Shown piece after piece: positions 16,059 to 23,180 of a stretch of 24,304 bases of DNA; within the stretch, counting starts at the first letter, position 1; each line of letters opens with the position of its first letter. Location of the stretch: positions 1-24,304 of the forward strand of contig JAVVXN010000022.1 in NCBI GenBank assembly GCA_036651575.1, written 5' to 3'. The DNA comes from JAVWGW01 sp036651575 (lineage in GTDB: Bacteria > Actinomycetota > Coriobacteriia > Coriobacteriales > Eggerthellaceae). The position numbers were made by a program, and so were the translations under genes. Under the pieces are notes generated by a model. It had not been told where the DNA came from. It saw only the letters and a list, made by a program, of their open reading frames with translations, and made no database searches.

Positions 16059-16727
16059 TTATCGAACGTTCATTTGATCGAGGTTATTTAAGTCAACCTG
16101 GACAAACGCAACAAGCGCGTGCGCAGCTAACGCATACAGAGAATCGCTTTTCCATGCAGCTATATCATCGGCAAACCCACCGACCCACTTTGCAAGATGA
16201 TCGACGAGAAACGAATGGCTCACATCGAGTGCATGCACGAGGGCTTCCTGGTCCGATATCGCACAAGCATCCAGTGCACGCTGCGCCAAATGCGCAAGAA
16301 AAGCAAGTTCTAAAGACAGATGATCATCGGCAACCCGCGGGTACAAGGCCGCAAGCAAGCCCTCAGCCCGATAAGTATCCCTAATTTTCAAGGTTGATTC
16401 CTGGAATAAAAGACGTTTGCTGCTGACATACACCGACTCCCACGGAGGCGCCGGTAGGCTTTCGGGGCCCTCAAAGGCTCGCGTGTATTCATCCCGTAAA
16501 ACAGCCTTCGACGGAATCGGCGTTTCAAGCGCCCGTAAAAAGCACGACACCGCCCCACCTTGATCCTCACAAGTCCCCACAAGAGAAAAAGCTTCTTTTG
16601 TCACTTCGCCATCAATCGCTGCAAGCACATCATCGGTCGGGGCGTTGCCAAACAACGTACGAAACAGTTCATACAGATAGTAACGAGCACTGAGTTCGGC
16701 AAGTAATTCTTCACTATAAGCAGTCAT
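16059..16727 (-). CDS. TorD/DmsD-family molybdoenzyme maturation chaperone
   Basis: The 222-aa all-helical cytoplasmic chaperone is of the TorD/DmsD/NarJ type, which holds the catalytic subunit for cofactor insertion and checks its Tat signal before export. The family block is clear: PAPPWESVYVSSKRLLFQES (about 92-111) followed by YRAEGL, and later DDHLSLELAFLAHLA (134-148). The ATG at 16727 is chosen because GGAG lies 6 bases upstream; an in-frame ATG at 16739 has no site. It follows dmsB after an 87-base gap that contains a hairpin. Its client is predicted to be the Tat-exported reductase encoded two genes upstream. Confidence 0.88.
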   Translation of the reverse strand: MTAYSEELLAELSARYYLYELFRTLFGNAPTDDVLAAIDGEVTKEAFSLVGTCEDQGGAVSCFLRALETPIPSKAVLRDEYTRAFEGPESLPAPPWESVYVSSKRLLFQESTLKIRDTYRAEGLLAALYPRVADDHLSLELAFLAHLAQRALDACAISDQEALVHALDVSHSFLVDHLAKWVGGFADDIAAWKSDSLYALAAHALVAFVQVDLNNLDQMNVR

Positions 16728-16748
16728 GGTTAACTCCATTGGTTTAAT

Positions 16749-16790
16749 GCAGGTAAGCCCCAACACATTTCCCGTGCGGGGCCAACCTGC
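16749..16790 (-). promoter_or_regulatory. Intercistronic hairpin between dmsB and the chaperone gene
   Basis: On the minus strand GCAGGT and ACCTGC (outer, 6 bp) flank GCCCC and GGGGC (inner, 5 bp), with a possible CAC/GTG pairing in the loop. No T tract follows, so it is not a standard terminator. It could be an mRNA processing or stability element that sets a lower chaperone level than reductase level. Confidence 0.5.
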
Positions 16791-16814
16791 GGTCAATTCA
16801 TTGCGGAGGGGAGG

Positions 16815-17393
16815 CTAAACAATGAATGATTTATACTCGGATGATAAAGCGGCCTTTCGGGGTTTAATCAACAACGAAGGATTCGTGGTTTCAGGCGACG
16901 GAAGGATCGGCAACGCATTGACCATGTCCGTGCCATATTTTGCTGCAAGCTCATCAAGATCTCCGAAATCAAGAGCTCTCATAGGACAGGCATCCACGCA
17001 TACCGGGTTTTTCCCTTGATCTCGAAATGGTTTGCACGAATCACACTTCCCTGAAATGTGCTGGTCTTCCAAAAGAATAGGAACTTCATAAGGACAACTT
17101 TTAACGCACGTCCCGCACCCGATACACTTGCCAGCATCTCGCTGCACGGTGCCATCATCAATTTTCTGCATAGCACCTGCCGGGCAATTTGCAACGCAGG
17201 CGGGCTTTTCGCAGTGGTTGCACGTTGCTGAATAGTGGTACACCGAAGCGGCCGGGTAGGTTCCCGTCTCAAATGAAACCACGCGCCGATACAAATTTCC
17301 CACCGGTAGATCATTTCGATCAAGACAGGCAACTTGGCACGCGCGACACCCGATGCAATTATCCTGATTGTAGTAAAACCCTAATCTTGCCAT
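16815..17393 (-). CDS. dmsB: DMSO reductase family electron-transfer subunit, four [4Fe-4S] clusters
   Basis: The 192-aa ferredoxin-like subunit passes electrons to the molybdenum subunit. Sixteen cysteines fall in four groups: C13/16/19/23, C58/61/66/70, C90/93/96/100 and C117/120/132/136. This is the DmsB/NrfC pattern for four [4Fe-4S] clusters. There is no signal peptide; such subunits normally travel with the Tat-targeted partner. The gene begins 3 bases after dmsA stops, so the two are co-translated. The C-terminal 45 residues carry no cysteine. No DmsC- or NrfD-like quinol-oxidising membrane subunit follows, so the electron donor to this subunit is unknown. Confidence 0.93.
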   Translation of the reverse strand: MARLGFYYNQDNCIGCRACQVACLDRNDLPVGNLYRRVVSFETGTYPAASVYHYSATCNHCEKPACVANCPAGAMQKIDDGTVQRDAGKCIGCGTCVKSCPYEVPILLEDQHISGKCDSCKPFRDQGKNPVCVDACPMRALDFGDLDELAAKYGTDMVNALPILPSPETTNPSLLIKPRKAALSSEYKSFIV

Positions 17394-17396
17394 GAT

Positions 17397-20069
17397 TTAC
17401 GCCTCCTGTCCTAAGTCGACAATACGCTGCGGCCACTGATAATCGGGATCGAGTTTGCTCTTATCGTATTTCTCGAAGTTGCAGATATTGGTGTTGTATC
17501 CGACAACGCCACAGCCAGAACTAACCGCTTCGGTCAACGTATTGGCCGACCCCGCTTTGTCAATGCCCGTCTCTTCATCAATTTTGACCCACGCGCCATG
17601 AGGAAGTGCCACAACACCCGGCATCATTCGCTCAGAGATGCTCACTGCACGAATAATCTGACCTGTTTTGCTCCAAATTCGGGCAATATCACCATTGGCC
17701 AAACCTTTTTCCGCAGCATCTTTTGCAGAAATAAAGAAGGGTTGCGCGAAGGCTTGTCGAAGCCACGGATGGTTGTCGAACTGAGTGTGGGATCTCCGCA
17801 GATAGTGAGGATTGTATATCTGGTAGGGATACTCTCCCTTTTTCCCCTGAGCAAAATCAGAGAAGGTTGCCTCGTATCCGTTGACCGGAGTTTTGTAAGT
17901 CGGATAAGGCTTCCAGGTATAGTTCGTTGTGTAGCCTGCGGCGTTGAGCGCATCAGCTTTTGTCTGGCAGTAAATTTCAATCTTTCCGCTGGGAGTTTTG
18001 CGAGGATTTTTCACGGGATCAGCCAGGTAATCTTGATACCCATAATAGGTGTACACGTCGCCCGCCTTGCGCTCCACGCGCACAAGCCCCTTCTCAATTA
18101 CCTCAGAGATCGGCATAATGCCGTCTTGTTCTTTGCCTTCGACACCCCATTGATCAATATCGGCCTGCTTGATAGTTGCCAAGCTCTTAAATTCACCCGT
18201 GGCATCCTTCATCTTTGTTCCCTGAAGTTTATTGAAGAATTGCTGCTTTTCGCTGAGGGGGAAGATGTCCTTGGCGTTCAGACCCATTTTTTCCGCCAAG
18301 CCTTCCATGATTTCCTGTTCGGTCTTTGACTCAAACAGAGGCTCGCACACCTGCGTGGCGACAACAATCGCTTCGCGGTTTACCAAGCTGGGAAGGGAGC
18401 CCCCCTTGATACCACCAACGACTTCCCACTCAGAAGTAGTGGGCAAAACAACATCGGAGTATTCAGCTTGTGACGTGAAAGTACGCGCGGTACAGAAGAC
18501 GAAATCGACTTTTCTATGGGCTTTGATGGCTGCATTCAAATCGAGTTCGGTCAAAACGGCGGCAACATTGACGTGACAGATCACGTGAATATCAATATCT
18601 CTAATATCTTGCTTGGTAAGTTTATTCTGGCGGATTTCTCCCGTATTATTGTACTTTCCGTTCAAAACGGCATCCCATACCTGGTTGCCATTAATCATGT
18701 CATCCAGAACGGGCTTGATTGCCTCAACACCACTTTTGCCCGGTTTGAAAATGGGATCAGCGGGGCTTCCGATGCAGTTATGATAGGCAGTGCCCGTACT
18801 ATGACCGGGCTTTCCTGCATGTCCACCCATAAAACCAACGGCGGTATAAAGCGCCAAGAAGTTATCGGAATCGTTTGCACGCAAAGCGGCAAAACTACGA
18901 AGCGTAGTGACGGCATTGTCTTTGCGCATAAGATCGGCGTACCACCGAATATCATCGACCGGCGTACCGGTTATCTTCGATGCCCATTCAGCGCTCTTTG
19001 GCTCTCCGTCATACACACCGTAAACGTAGTCTTTGAAGTTCTCGTCAACTTTCGCATCGGCTGGCATACTCGTTCCGTCAATACCGACAGTGTATTTATA
19101 GATGAAATCCCAATCAATAACTGAACCGGGATTAGCTTCGTCAAGCTTAAACATCTCATAGGCAACCGCAAGAAGAAATGCGGTATCGGTGCCGGGACGC
19201 ACCTGTATCCATTTTGCATCCATCCATACTGCAGTGTCATTGTATTCGGGACCGACAAACACGAATTTCGTGCCGGCCTGTCTTGCTTCGTTGAAATGGT
19301 AGGTATACGATCCCGGGGAAGCCCATGCTGGGTTGCCTCCGTAAATAACAATCGTGTCGGCGTTGGCAAAATCCATGCGATCATTTTCTTCACCAAGACC
19401 AACATTGAAAAGGCCCATCGCAGTTGCGTTGAAATATCCCGTACCATATGAGCGAGTTGCACTCATGGCGGTCGCGCCGCCGACGGAGTCAAAAACTCGA
19501 GGAATCAACGATGACGAAGCGCAGTTACCAGGCATCAAAATCGAGCGATTGCCATATTTTTCAATGGCGTGCTTCAGTTCTTTTGCAACAATATCGAGTG
19601 CTTCATCCCAGCTGATGCGAACCCATTCGTCCTTGCCGCGCAGTTCTTTCTTACCACCGGTGAATTGTTCCCAGTTCTTGCGTTTCATGGGATATTTCAA
19701 GCGATCGGCACCGAAGGTATCCTGCCGCTTCGAACGCCCTCGCGGACACGCCCGAAGCTGCCTGGTGTTTTCGGAGTCGACACCCTCATCGTCGGTTTTT
19801 GTCCGAACAACAATGCCGTCAACTACATACGCCTTGTTGAGACACATGCCGCCACAGTTATTGTTGCACTGAGCGGTAACCCATTTTCCACCACTTTCGG
19901 GGTTTAATTCTGCATCAACTTTATAGAGCTCGCCCGTTGATTTACCCGTTTTCTCAAGTTTTGCCTGAGGCGCGCACCCCGCTAGTGCCAAGCTGGCCGC
20001 TGCTGCTGCACTCGCTCCCAAAAACGCTCGTCGACTTAATGATGATTCGGTTTTACCAGCGTTACTCAC
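17397..20069 (-). CDS. dmsA: DMSO reductase family molybdopterin oxidoreductase, Tat-lipoprotein catalytic subunit
   Basis: The 890-aa bis-MGD molybdoenzyme has a Tat motif SRRAFL (12-17) and then a lipobox ALAGC with Cys32. This suggests export and lipid anchoring outside the membrane. The proximal [4Fe-4S] site is C68-x3-C72-x3-C76 with a distant C108. The molybdopterin core follows, including IVIYGGNPAW and a C-terminal cofactor-binding domain from about residue 765. The Mo ligand could be Ser207 in RSYGTGYF, but I cannot fix this. GTG at 20069 has GAAGG 8 bases upstream; GTG at 20078 is an alternative. The substrate (DMSO, TMAO, another sulfoxide or an aromatic acceptor) cannot be told from sequence. 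Confidence 0.88.
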   Translation of the reverse strand: MSNAGKTESSLSRRAFLGASAAAAASLALAGCAPQAKLEKTGKSTGELYKVDAELNPESGGKWVTAQCNNNCGGMCLNKAYVVDGIVVRTKTDDEGVDSENTRQLRACPRGRSKRQDTFGADRLKYPMKRKNWEQFTGGKKELRGKDEWVRISWDEALDIVAKELKHAIEKYGNRSILMPGNCASSSLIPRVFDSVGGATAMSATRSYGTGYFNATAMGLFNVGLGEENDRMDFANADTIVIYGGNPAWASPGSYTYHFNEARQAGTKFVFVGPEYNDTAVWMDAKWIQVRPGTDTAFLLAVAYEMFKLDEANPGSVIDWDFIYKYTVGIDGTSMPADAKVDENFKDYVYGVYDGEPKSAEWASKITGTPVDDIRWYADLMRKDNAVTTLRSFAALRANDSDNFLALYTAVGFMGGHAGKPGHSTGTAYHNCIGSPADPIFKPGKSGVEAIKPVLDDMINGNQVWDAVLNGKYNNTGEIRQNKLTKQDIRDIDIHVICHVNVAAVLTELDLNAAIKAHRKVDFVFCTARTFTSQAEYSDVVLPTTSEWEVVGGIKGGSLPSLVNREAIVVATQVCEPLFESKTEQEIMEGLAEKMGLNAKDIFPLSEKQQFFNKLQGTKMKDATGEFKSLATIKQADIDQWGVEGKEQDGIMPISEVIEKGLVRVERKAGDVYTYYGYQDYLADPVKNPRKTPSGKIEIYCQTKADALNAAGYTTNYTWKPYPTYKTPVNGYEATFSDFAQGKKGEYPYQIYNPHYLRRSHTQFDNHPWLRQAFAQPFFISAKDAAEKGLANGDIARIWSKTGQIIRAVSISERMMPGVVALPHGAWVKIDEETGIDKAGSANTLTEAVSSGCGVVGYNTNICNFEKYDKSKLDPDYQWPQRIVDLGQEA

Positions 20070-20181
20070 ACTTATCACCTTCCCTTTCCTTACCCTCTCC
20101 TCGTGCTCTCAATCTCTATCTCAAGTGTGACGATGCATGAGCGCGCATTCAACTGAGCTACCATGACATAACTATTACAAT

Positions 20182-20197
20182 ATTGAAATAATTGAAA
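20182..20197. promoter_or_regulatory. Direct repeat upstream of dmsA
   Basis: ATTGAAA occurs twice with a 9-base period (20182-20188 and 20191-20197), in an AT-rich stretch 113-128 bases upstream of the dmsA start. OmpR-type regulators bind tandem repeats, so this is a possible target of the adjacent response regulator. The period is slightly short for that family. Confidence 0.25.
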
Positions 20198-20247
20198 AGC
20201 ACTCATAATAAAAGCTAGCGCACCCGCAACCTTCCGCGAAAGCACAG

Positions 20248-20294
20248 CGAGATCCCCCTGCGTGAAAAAAAGCATTTCACACAAGGGGATCTCG
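20248..20294. repeat. Long inverted repeat between adk and dmsA
   Basis: Two 20-base arms pair with only two mismatches around a 7-base loop. The outer 10 bp are CGAGATCCCC and GGGGATCTCG, and the inner 6 bp are GTGAAA and TTTCAC. It begins 34 bases after the adk stop. Neither flank has a good T tract, although the minus-strand loop side has a run of T. It may end adk transcription, insulate the dms promoter, or serve as a regulator site. Confidence 0.7.
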
Positions 20295-20327
20295 GAGTAG
20301 AAAGAACCAAACATACAACAGCGTTAC

Positions 20328-20954
20328 TTACAGATTAAGCGCTGCTTTCACATCGGCAAACACAACCTGAGGATCGCGATCGCCGTCGATATCGACCAGC
20401 AAATCGCAGCCACGATAATAATCGGTCAGGGGAGAAGTTGATTTCTCGTATACCTCTAAACGATTGCGAACCGTCGCTTCGTTATCATCATCGCGTTGAT
20501 ACATTTCGCCCCCGCACTTCGGGCACACGGCGTCCGTTGCCGTTCCGATACAACCGCATTCTTTGCACATGCGACGACTTGTTAAGCGGGCGACAATCAC
20601 CTCAGGAGCAACACTGATCAACAGTGCGGCATCAAGCGGACGATCCAGTTTGGAAAGTTCTGCATCAAGTGCAACCGCCTGAGCGGACGTACGAGGAAAA
20701 CCATCGAGAATAAATCCTGCTTCGGTATCCGCATCCTGCAAGCGCTCGGTTACCAAACCGATAATAACGTCGTCAGGCACCAAGTTTCCGGCATCCATAT
20801 AGCCTTTTGCTTTTTGGCCAAGCGGCGTGCCCGCTTTGACGGCAGCGCGCAGCATATCACCCGTGGAGATGTGGGAAAGTGCATATTTTTCAACCAGCTG
20901 GGCAGCTTGCGTTCCCTTACCCGCACCTGGAGCCCCTAACAACACGATATTCAT
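20328..20954 (-). CDS. adk: Adenylate kinase
   Basis: The 208-aa cytoplasmic enzyme interconverts ATP plus AMP and two ADP. It shows the P-loop GAPGAGKGT (7-15), HISTGDMLR, ILDGFPRT (82-89) and a LID domain with a zinc-type C130-x2-C133 and C144-x2-C147. AAAGGA lies before the ATG at 20954, which also fits the family N-terminus (MNIVLLGAPG). In most bacteria of this group adk lies in the ribosomal-protein operon between secY and map. Here neither is present and the gene has its own promoter. It may be a relocated or a second copy. Confidence 0.95.
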   Translation of the reverse strand: MNIVLLGAPGAGKGTQAAQLVEKYALSHISTGDMLRAAVKAGTPLGQKAKGYMDAGNLVPDDVIIGLVTERLQDADTEAGFILDGFPRTSAQAVALDAELSKLDRPLDAALLISVAPEVIVARLTSRRMCKECGCIGTATDAVCPKCGGEMYQRDDDNEATVRNRLEVYEKSTSPLTDYYRGCDLLVDIDGDRDPQVVFADVKAALNL

Positions 20955-20985
20955 AGCTTGTTCCTTTCGACTGAACAGTGGCACC

Positions 20986-21015
20986 ATTGTAGCAAAAGGT
21001 CATGATCTTGCTACA
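20986..21015 (-). promoter_or_regulatory. adk promoter overlapped by an inverted repeat
   Basis: On the minus strand TGCTACAAT is an extended -10 (TACAAT at 20986-20991), about 32 bases from the adk start. The perfect 8-bp arms TGTAGCAA (20988-20995) and TTGCTACA (21008-21015), 12 bases apart, overlap it and its upstream side. This is the geometry of a repressor operator. Confidence 0.5.
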
Positions 21016-21052
21016 CTTTTAAGGTATCGAGAGGATTAAAACGTACAGGATA

Positions 21053-21075
21053 TGCAAAAAATCCCTTTGCACGGG
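21053..21075 (-). terminator. Weak terminator after the DMT transporter gene
   Basis: The minus strand has CCC, a 7-base loop and GGG, then ATTTTTT. The alternative pairing is TGCAAA with TTTGCA. The stem is short but the T6 run is good. It lies just after the transporter stop and before the adk promoter. Confidence 0.35.
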
Positions 21076-21085
21076 TTGCGCTGCC

Positions 21086-22045
21086 CTAGCTCACCTCATC
21101 AACGACCGCCACAGCAGCAACCACCCCATCGGTTTTCTTCTCACGCTGAGTAACCAAAAACACCATCGTAAGAATAAGGGCGCACCCGACAAGATCATAA
21201 AACGAAACAGGGGTATGAAGCCACACGAATGAGAGAATCGTAGCGGAGATCGGTTCAACACAGCACAACAAGCTTGCACGCACGGGACCGGCGTCGGCAA
21301 TTCCTTGCAGGTAAAACATATAGGCCGCAAGGGTGCCCACCAAAATTATCGCCACAAGAACCACAGTCGCCGTCAGATCAAGCGTTACCGGCATCGTCCA
21401 GGGCTGAACGAATACCGTTGAAATAAGACCACCGAAGAGCATCGAAAGGCCCGTCACGATCATGGAGCCCCATTGCTTAAGCAGGCGCCCCGGAATCAAG
21501 GTGTAGCAGGCAACGGCCACGGCAGAGACCAAGCCCCAAAATAAACCTTCAGGGGGCATGGCGAGGACACCGATGTCGCCCTGCGTCGCAATAACAAACA
21601 TACCAGCCAACGCGGTGACTAAACCCAAAAACTCCCGTAGTTTCGGCAACCGCCAGGTCTTGATGCAGACAAAGAACATGATGATGATTAACGCAAGCTG
21701 CTCAATAACAGTAGCGGTACCAGCGCCGACATACTTGATGGAATTGAGATAGCTAATCTGAACCAGTACGACACCGAAGATCGAAAACACCACCAACATA
21801 ACGAGCGAATGCCGATCCCGAAACACCGCAAGCAACGTGCGGCGATTGCGCAGGGTTACCACCACTAAAAAGCAAAAAGCAGCAGCCAGCAAGCGCACGC
21901 AGGTGATCCACAGAGCGGGAATGTCATACTGTTGCATGAGCAGCTGTGCGCACGTGCCCGAAAAACCCCAAAAAATGCCGCCGAGCAAAGCACACACAAT
22001 ACCTCGAAAAACATGCTGGCCTTGCTCGCTCGCTTTGCGTGCCAC
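21086..22045 (-). CDS. DMT-superfamily transporter (EamA family)
   Basis: The 319-aa inner-membrane protein has about ten hydrophobic segments in two repeated halves. The first half starts GIVCALLGGIFWGFSGTCAQ and the second GLFWGLVSAVAVACYTLIPG. This two-fold EamA arrangement is found in metabolite exporters for amino acids, purines and similar compounds. The GTG at 22045 is chosen because AGGAGG lies 7 bases before it; the frame extends upstream to 22093 without a comparable site. The tail is short and soluble. A promoter lies upstream at 22108-22136. It is divergent from the dehydrogenase gene. The substrate cannot be predicted. Confidence 0.88.
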   Translation of the reverse strand: MARKASEQGQHVFRGIVCALLGGIFWGFSGTCAQLLMQQYDIPALWITCVRLLAAAFCFLVVVTLRNRRTLLAVFRDRHSLVMLVVFSIFGVVLVQISYLNSIKYVGAGTATVIEQLALIIIMFFVCIKTWRLPKLREFLGLVTALAGMFVIATQGDIGVLAMPPEGLFWGLVSAVAVACYTLIPGRLLKQWGSMIVTGLSMLFGGLISTVFVQPWTMPVTLDLTATVVLVAIILVGTLAAYMFYLQGIADAGPVRASLLCCVEPISATILSFVWLHTPVSFYDLVGCALILTMVFLVTQREKKTDGVVAAVAVVDEVS

Positions 22046-22107
22046 GTCGCTTCCTCCTTTTCGATAAGGCGAATCTCTACCGTTTAAGAGCAACGTTCTG
22101 ACACTTT

Positions 22108-22136
22108 AGTATAAGCAGGTCATAGGGGCTCTTCAA
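22108..22136 (-). promoter_or_regulatory. Sigma70-type promoter of the DMT transporter gene
   Basis: On the minus strand TTGAAG (22131-22136) and TATACT (22108-22113) are separated by exactly 17 bases. The leader would be about 55 bases, ending in the AGGAGG site before the GTG start. Confidence 0.65.
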
Positions 22137-22148
22137 TGCAAACTGGCA

Positions 22149-22170
22149 CCCCACTATTCCCTTTGTGGGG
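22149..22170. repeat. Inverted repeat in the divergent spacer
   Basis: CCCCAC and GTGGGG form a 6-bp stem with a 10-base loop, just upstream of the DMT promoter -35 and without a T tract. It could be an operator shared by the divergent genes. The rest of 22046-22321 holds the DMT promoter and an AGAGGA ribosome site for the dehydrogenase; I found no convincing dehydrogenase promoter. Confidence 0.3.
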
Positions 22171-22321
22171 GAAAACTTAAACTCGATAGGCAAAACGACA
22201 CGACGTAACAACCTCCAAACAAATCTCCCCCTCTTTCTTTTTCGGTGATACAGTTGCAGCAATTGCAGGTCTCGTTTAATCACCGTCAGCGCCGTTGCGT
22301 TGACAAGAGAAAGAGGAAACC

Positions 22322-23149
22322 ATGACAAAGAAAATTTTCCCCGATCGCTTCGCCGGCAAAGTTATGATCGTCACCGGAGCTGCAGGCGGCATCGGTGCCG
22401 CAACAGCACAACGCGCCGCAGCTGAAGGCGCGAAAGTTGTTTTAGTCGACCGCCTGAAAAAAGAAGGGGAAGCAATGCTTGCCCAGATAAAGGCTGCCGG
22501 AGGCGATGCGATCTTTTTAAATCTTGATCTCTCGGTAGAAAAAAATGCCGCAGCGATGGTGACCAAAACCGTCAAAACCTACGGACGACTCGATATCGCG
22601 GTCAACAACGCCGGCGTCATGGGAGATCCCGGCAACGTGCACGAACTTACCAAGAAGCAGATGGATTACACGCTGGAAAACAACCTCTATACCGTCTTTT
22701 TCTGTGCAAAATATGAATTGCAGCAATTTATCGCTCAAGGCGAAGGCGGCGCAATCGTCAATAACGCCTCCATTGCAGGACTTACGGGATTGCCCGGCAA
22801 CCCCGCCTATGTTGCCTCAAAGCATGCGGTCAACGGACTCACGAAAAACCTTGCGCTTGATTACGCACGCTACGGAATTCGCGTCAATTCCGTGAACCCC
22901 GCGGGCACCACCACTCCCATGACCGAAGCGGCGTATGCTTACGTGATGAAAAAACGCGAAGAAGCGATTGCGGCAGGTGTCGATCCAGCAGAAGCAGATG
23001 GTATGGCTGGAGAGAAAACCCAGTCTATGCTTAAGCGTGACGCCGTTGCAGAAGAGCAGGCAGCTTCGATTTTGTTCCTCGCATCCGACGACGCCTCCCA
23101 TATGACAGGCGAAATCGTCGCCACCGACGGCGGCTGGACTTCCTTCTAA
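22322..23149 (+). CDS. Short-chain dehydrogenase/reductase (SDR), probably NAD-dependent
   Basis: The 275-aa classical SDR shows the nucleotide loop TGAAGGIG (18-25), an Asp after beta-2 (VVLVDR) that favours NAD over NADP, NNAGVMG (about 95-101) and the catalytic Ser and Tyr-x3-Lys in NNASIAGL and AYVASKHAV. An insert of about 35 charged residues sits near the substrate lid (VMKKREEAIAAGVDPAEADG). AGAGGA precedes the ATG. Gut and oral actinobacteria use such enzymes on bile acids, steroids, sugars and polyols; the sequence alone does not say which. It is divergent from the transporter and lies 31 bases ahead of the next gene, so the two plus-strand genes may be co-transcribed. Confidence 0.88.
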   Translation: MTKKIFPDRFAGKVMIVTGAAGGIGAATAQRAAAEGAKVVLVDRLKKEGEAMLAQIKAAGGDAIFLNLDLSVEKNAAAMVTKTVKTYGRLDIAVNNAGVMGDPGNVHELTKKQMDYTLENNLYTVFFCAKYELQQFIAQGEGGAIVNNASIAGLTGLPGNPAYVASKHAVNGLTKNLALDYARYGIRVNSVNPAGTTTPMTEAAYAYVMKKREEAIAAGVDPAEADGMAGEKTQSMLKRDAVAEEQAASILFLASDDASHMTGEIVATDGGWTSF

Positions 23150-23180
23150 AAATGCACGATGAATAAAACAAGAGGATGGC

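Noticed and set aside
20090..20314. Small 74-codon minus-strand frame upstream of dmsA
   Set aside because: It runs straight through the long inverted repeat, has no clear ribosome site and no recognisable protein features.
22243..22285. CGGTGAT and ATCACCG inverted repeat before the dehydrogenase gene
   Set aside because: The 7-bp arms are 29 bases apart, expected by chance at this length, and no promoter fits well around them.
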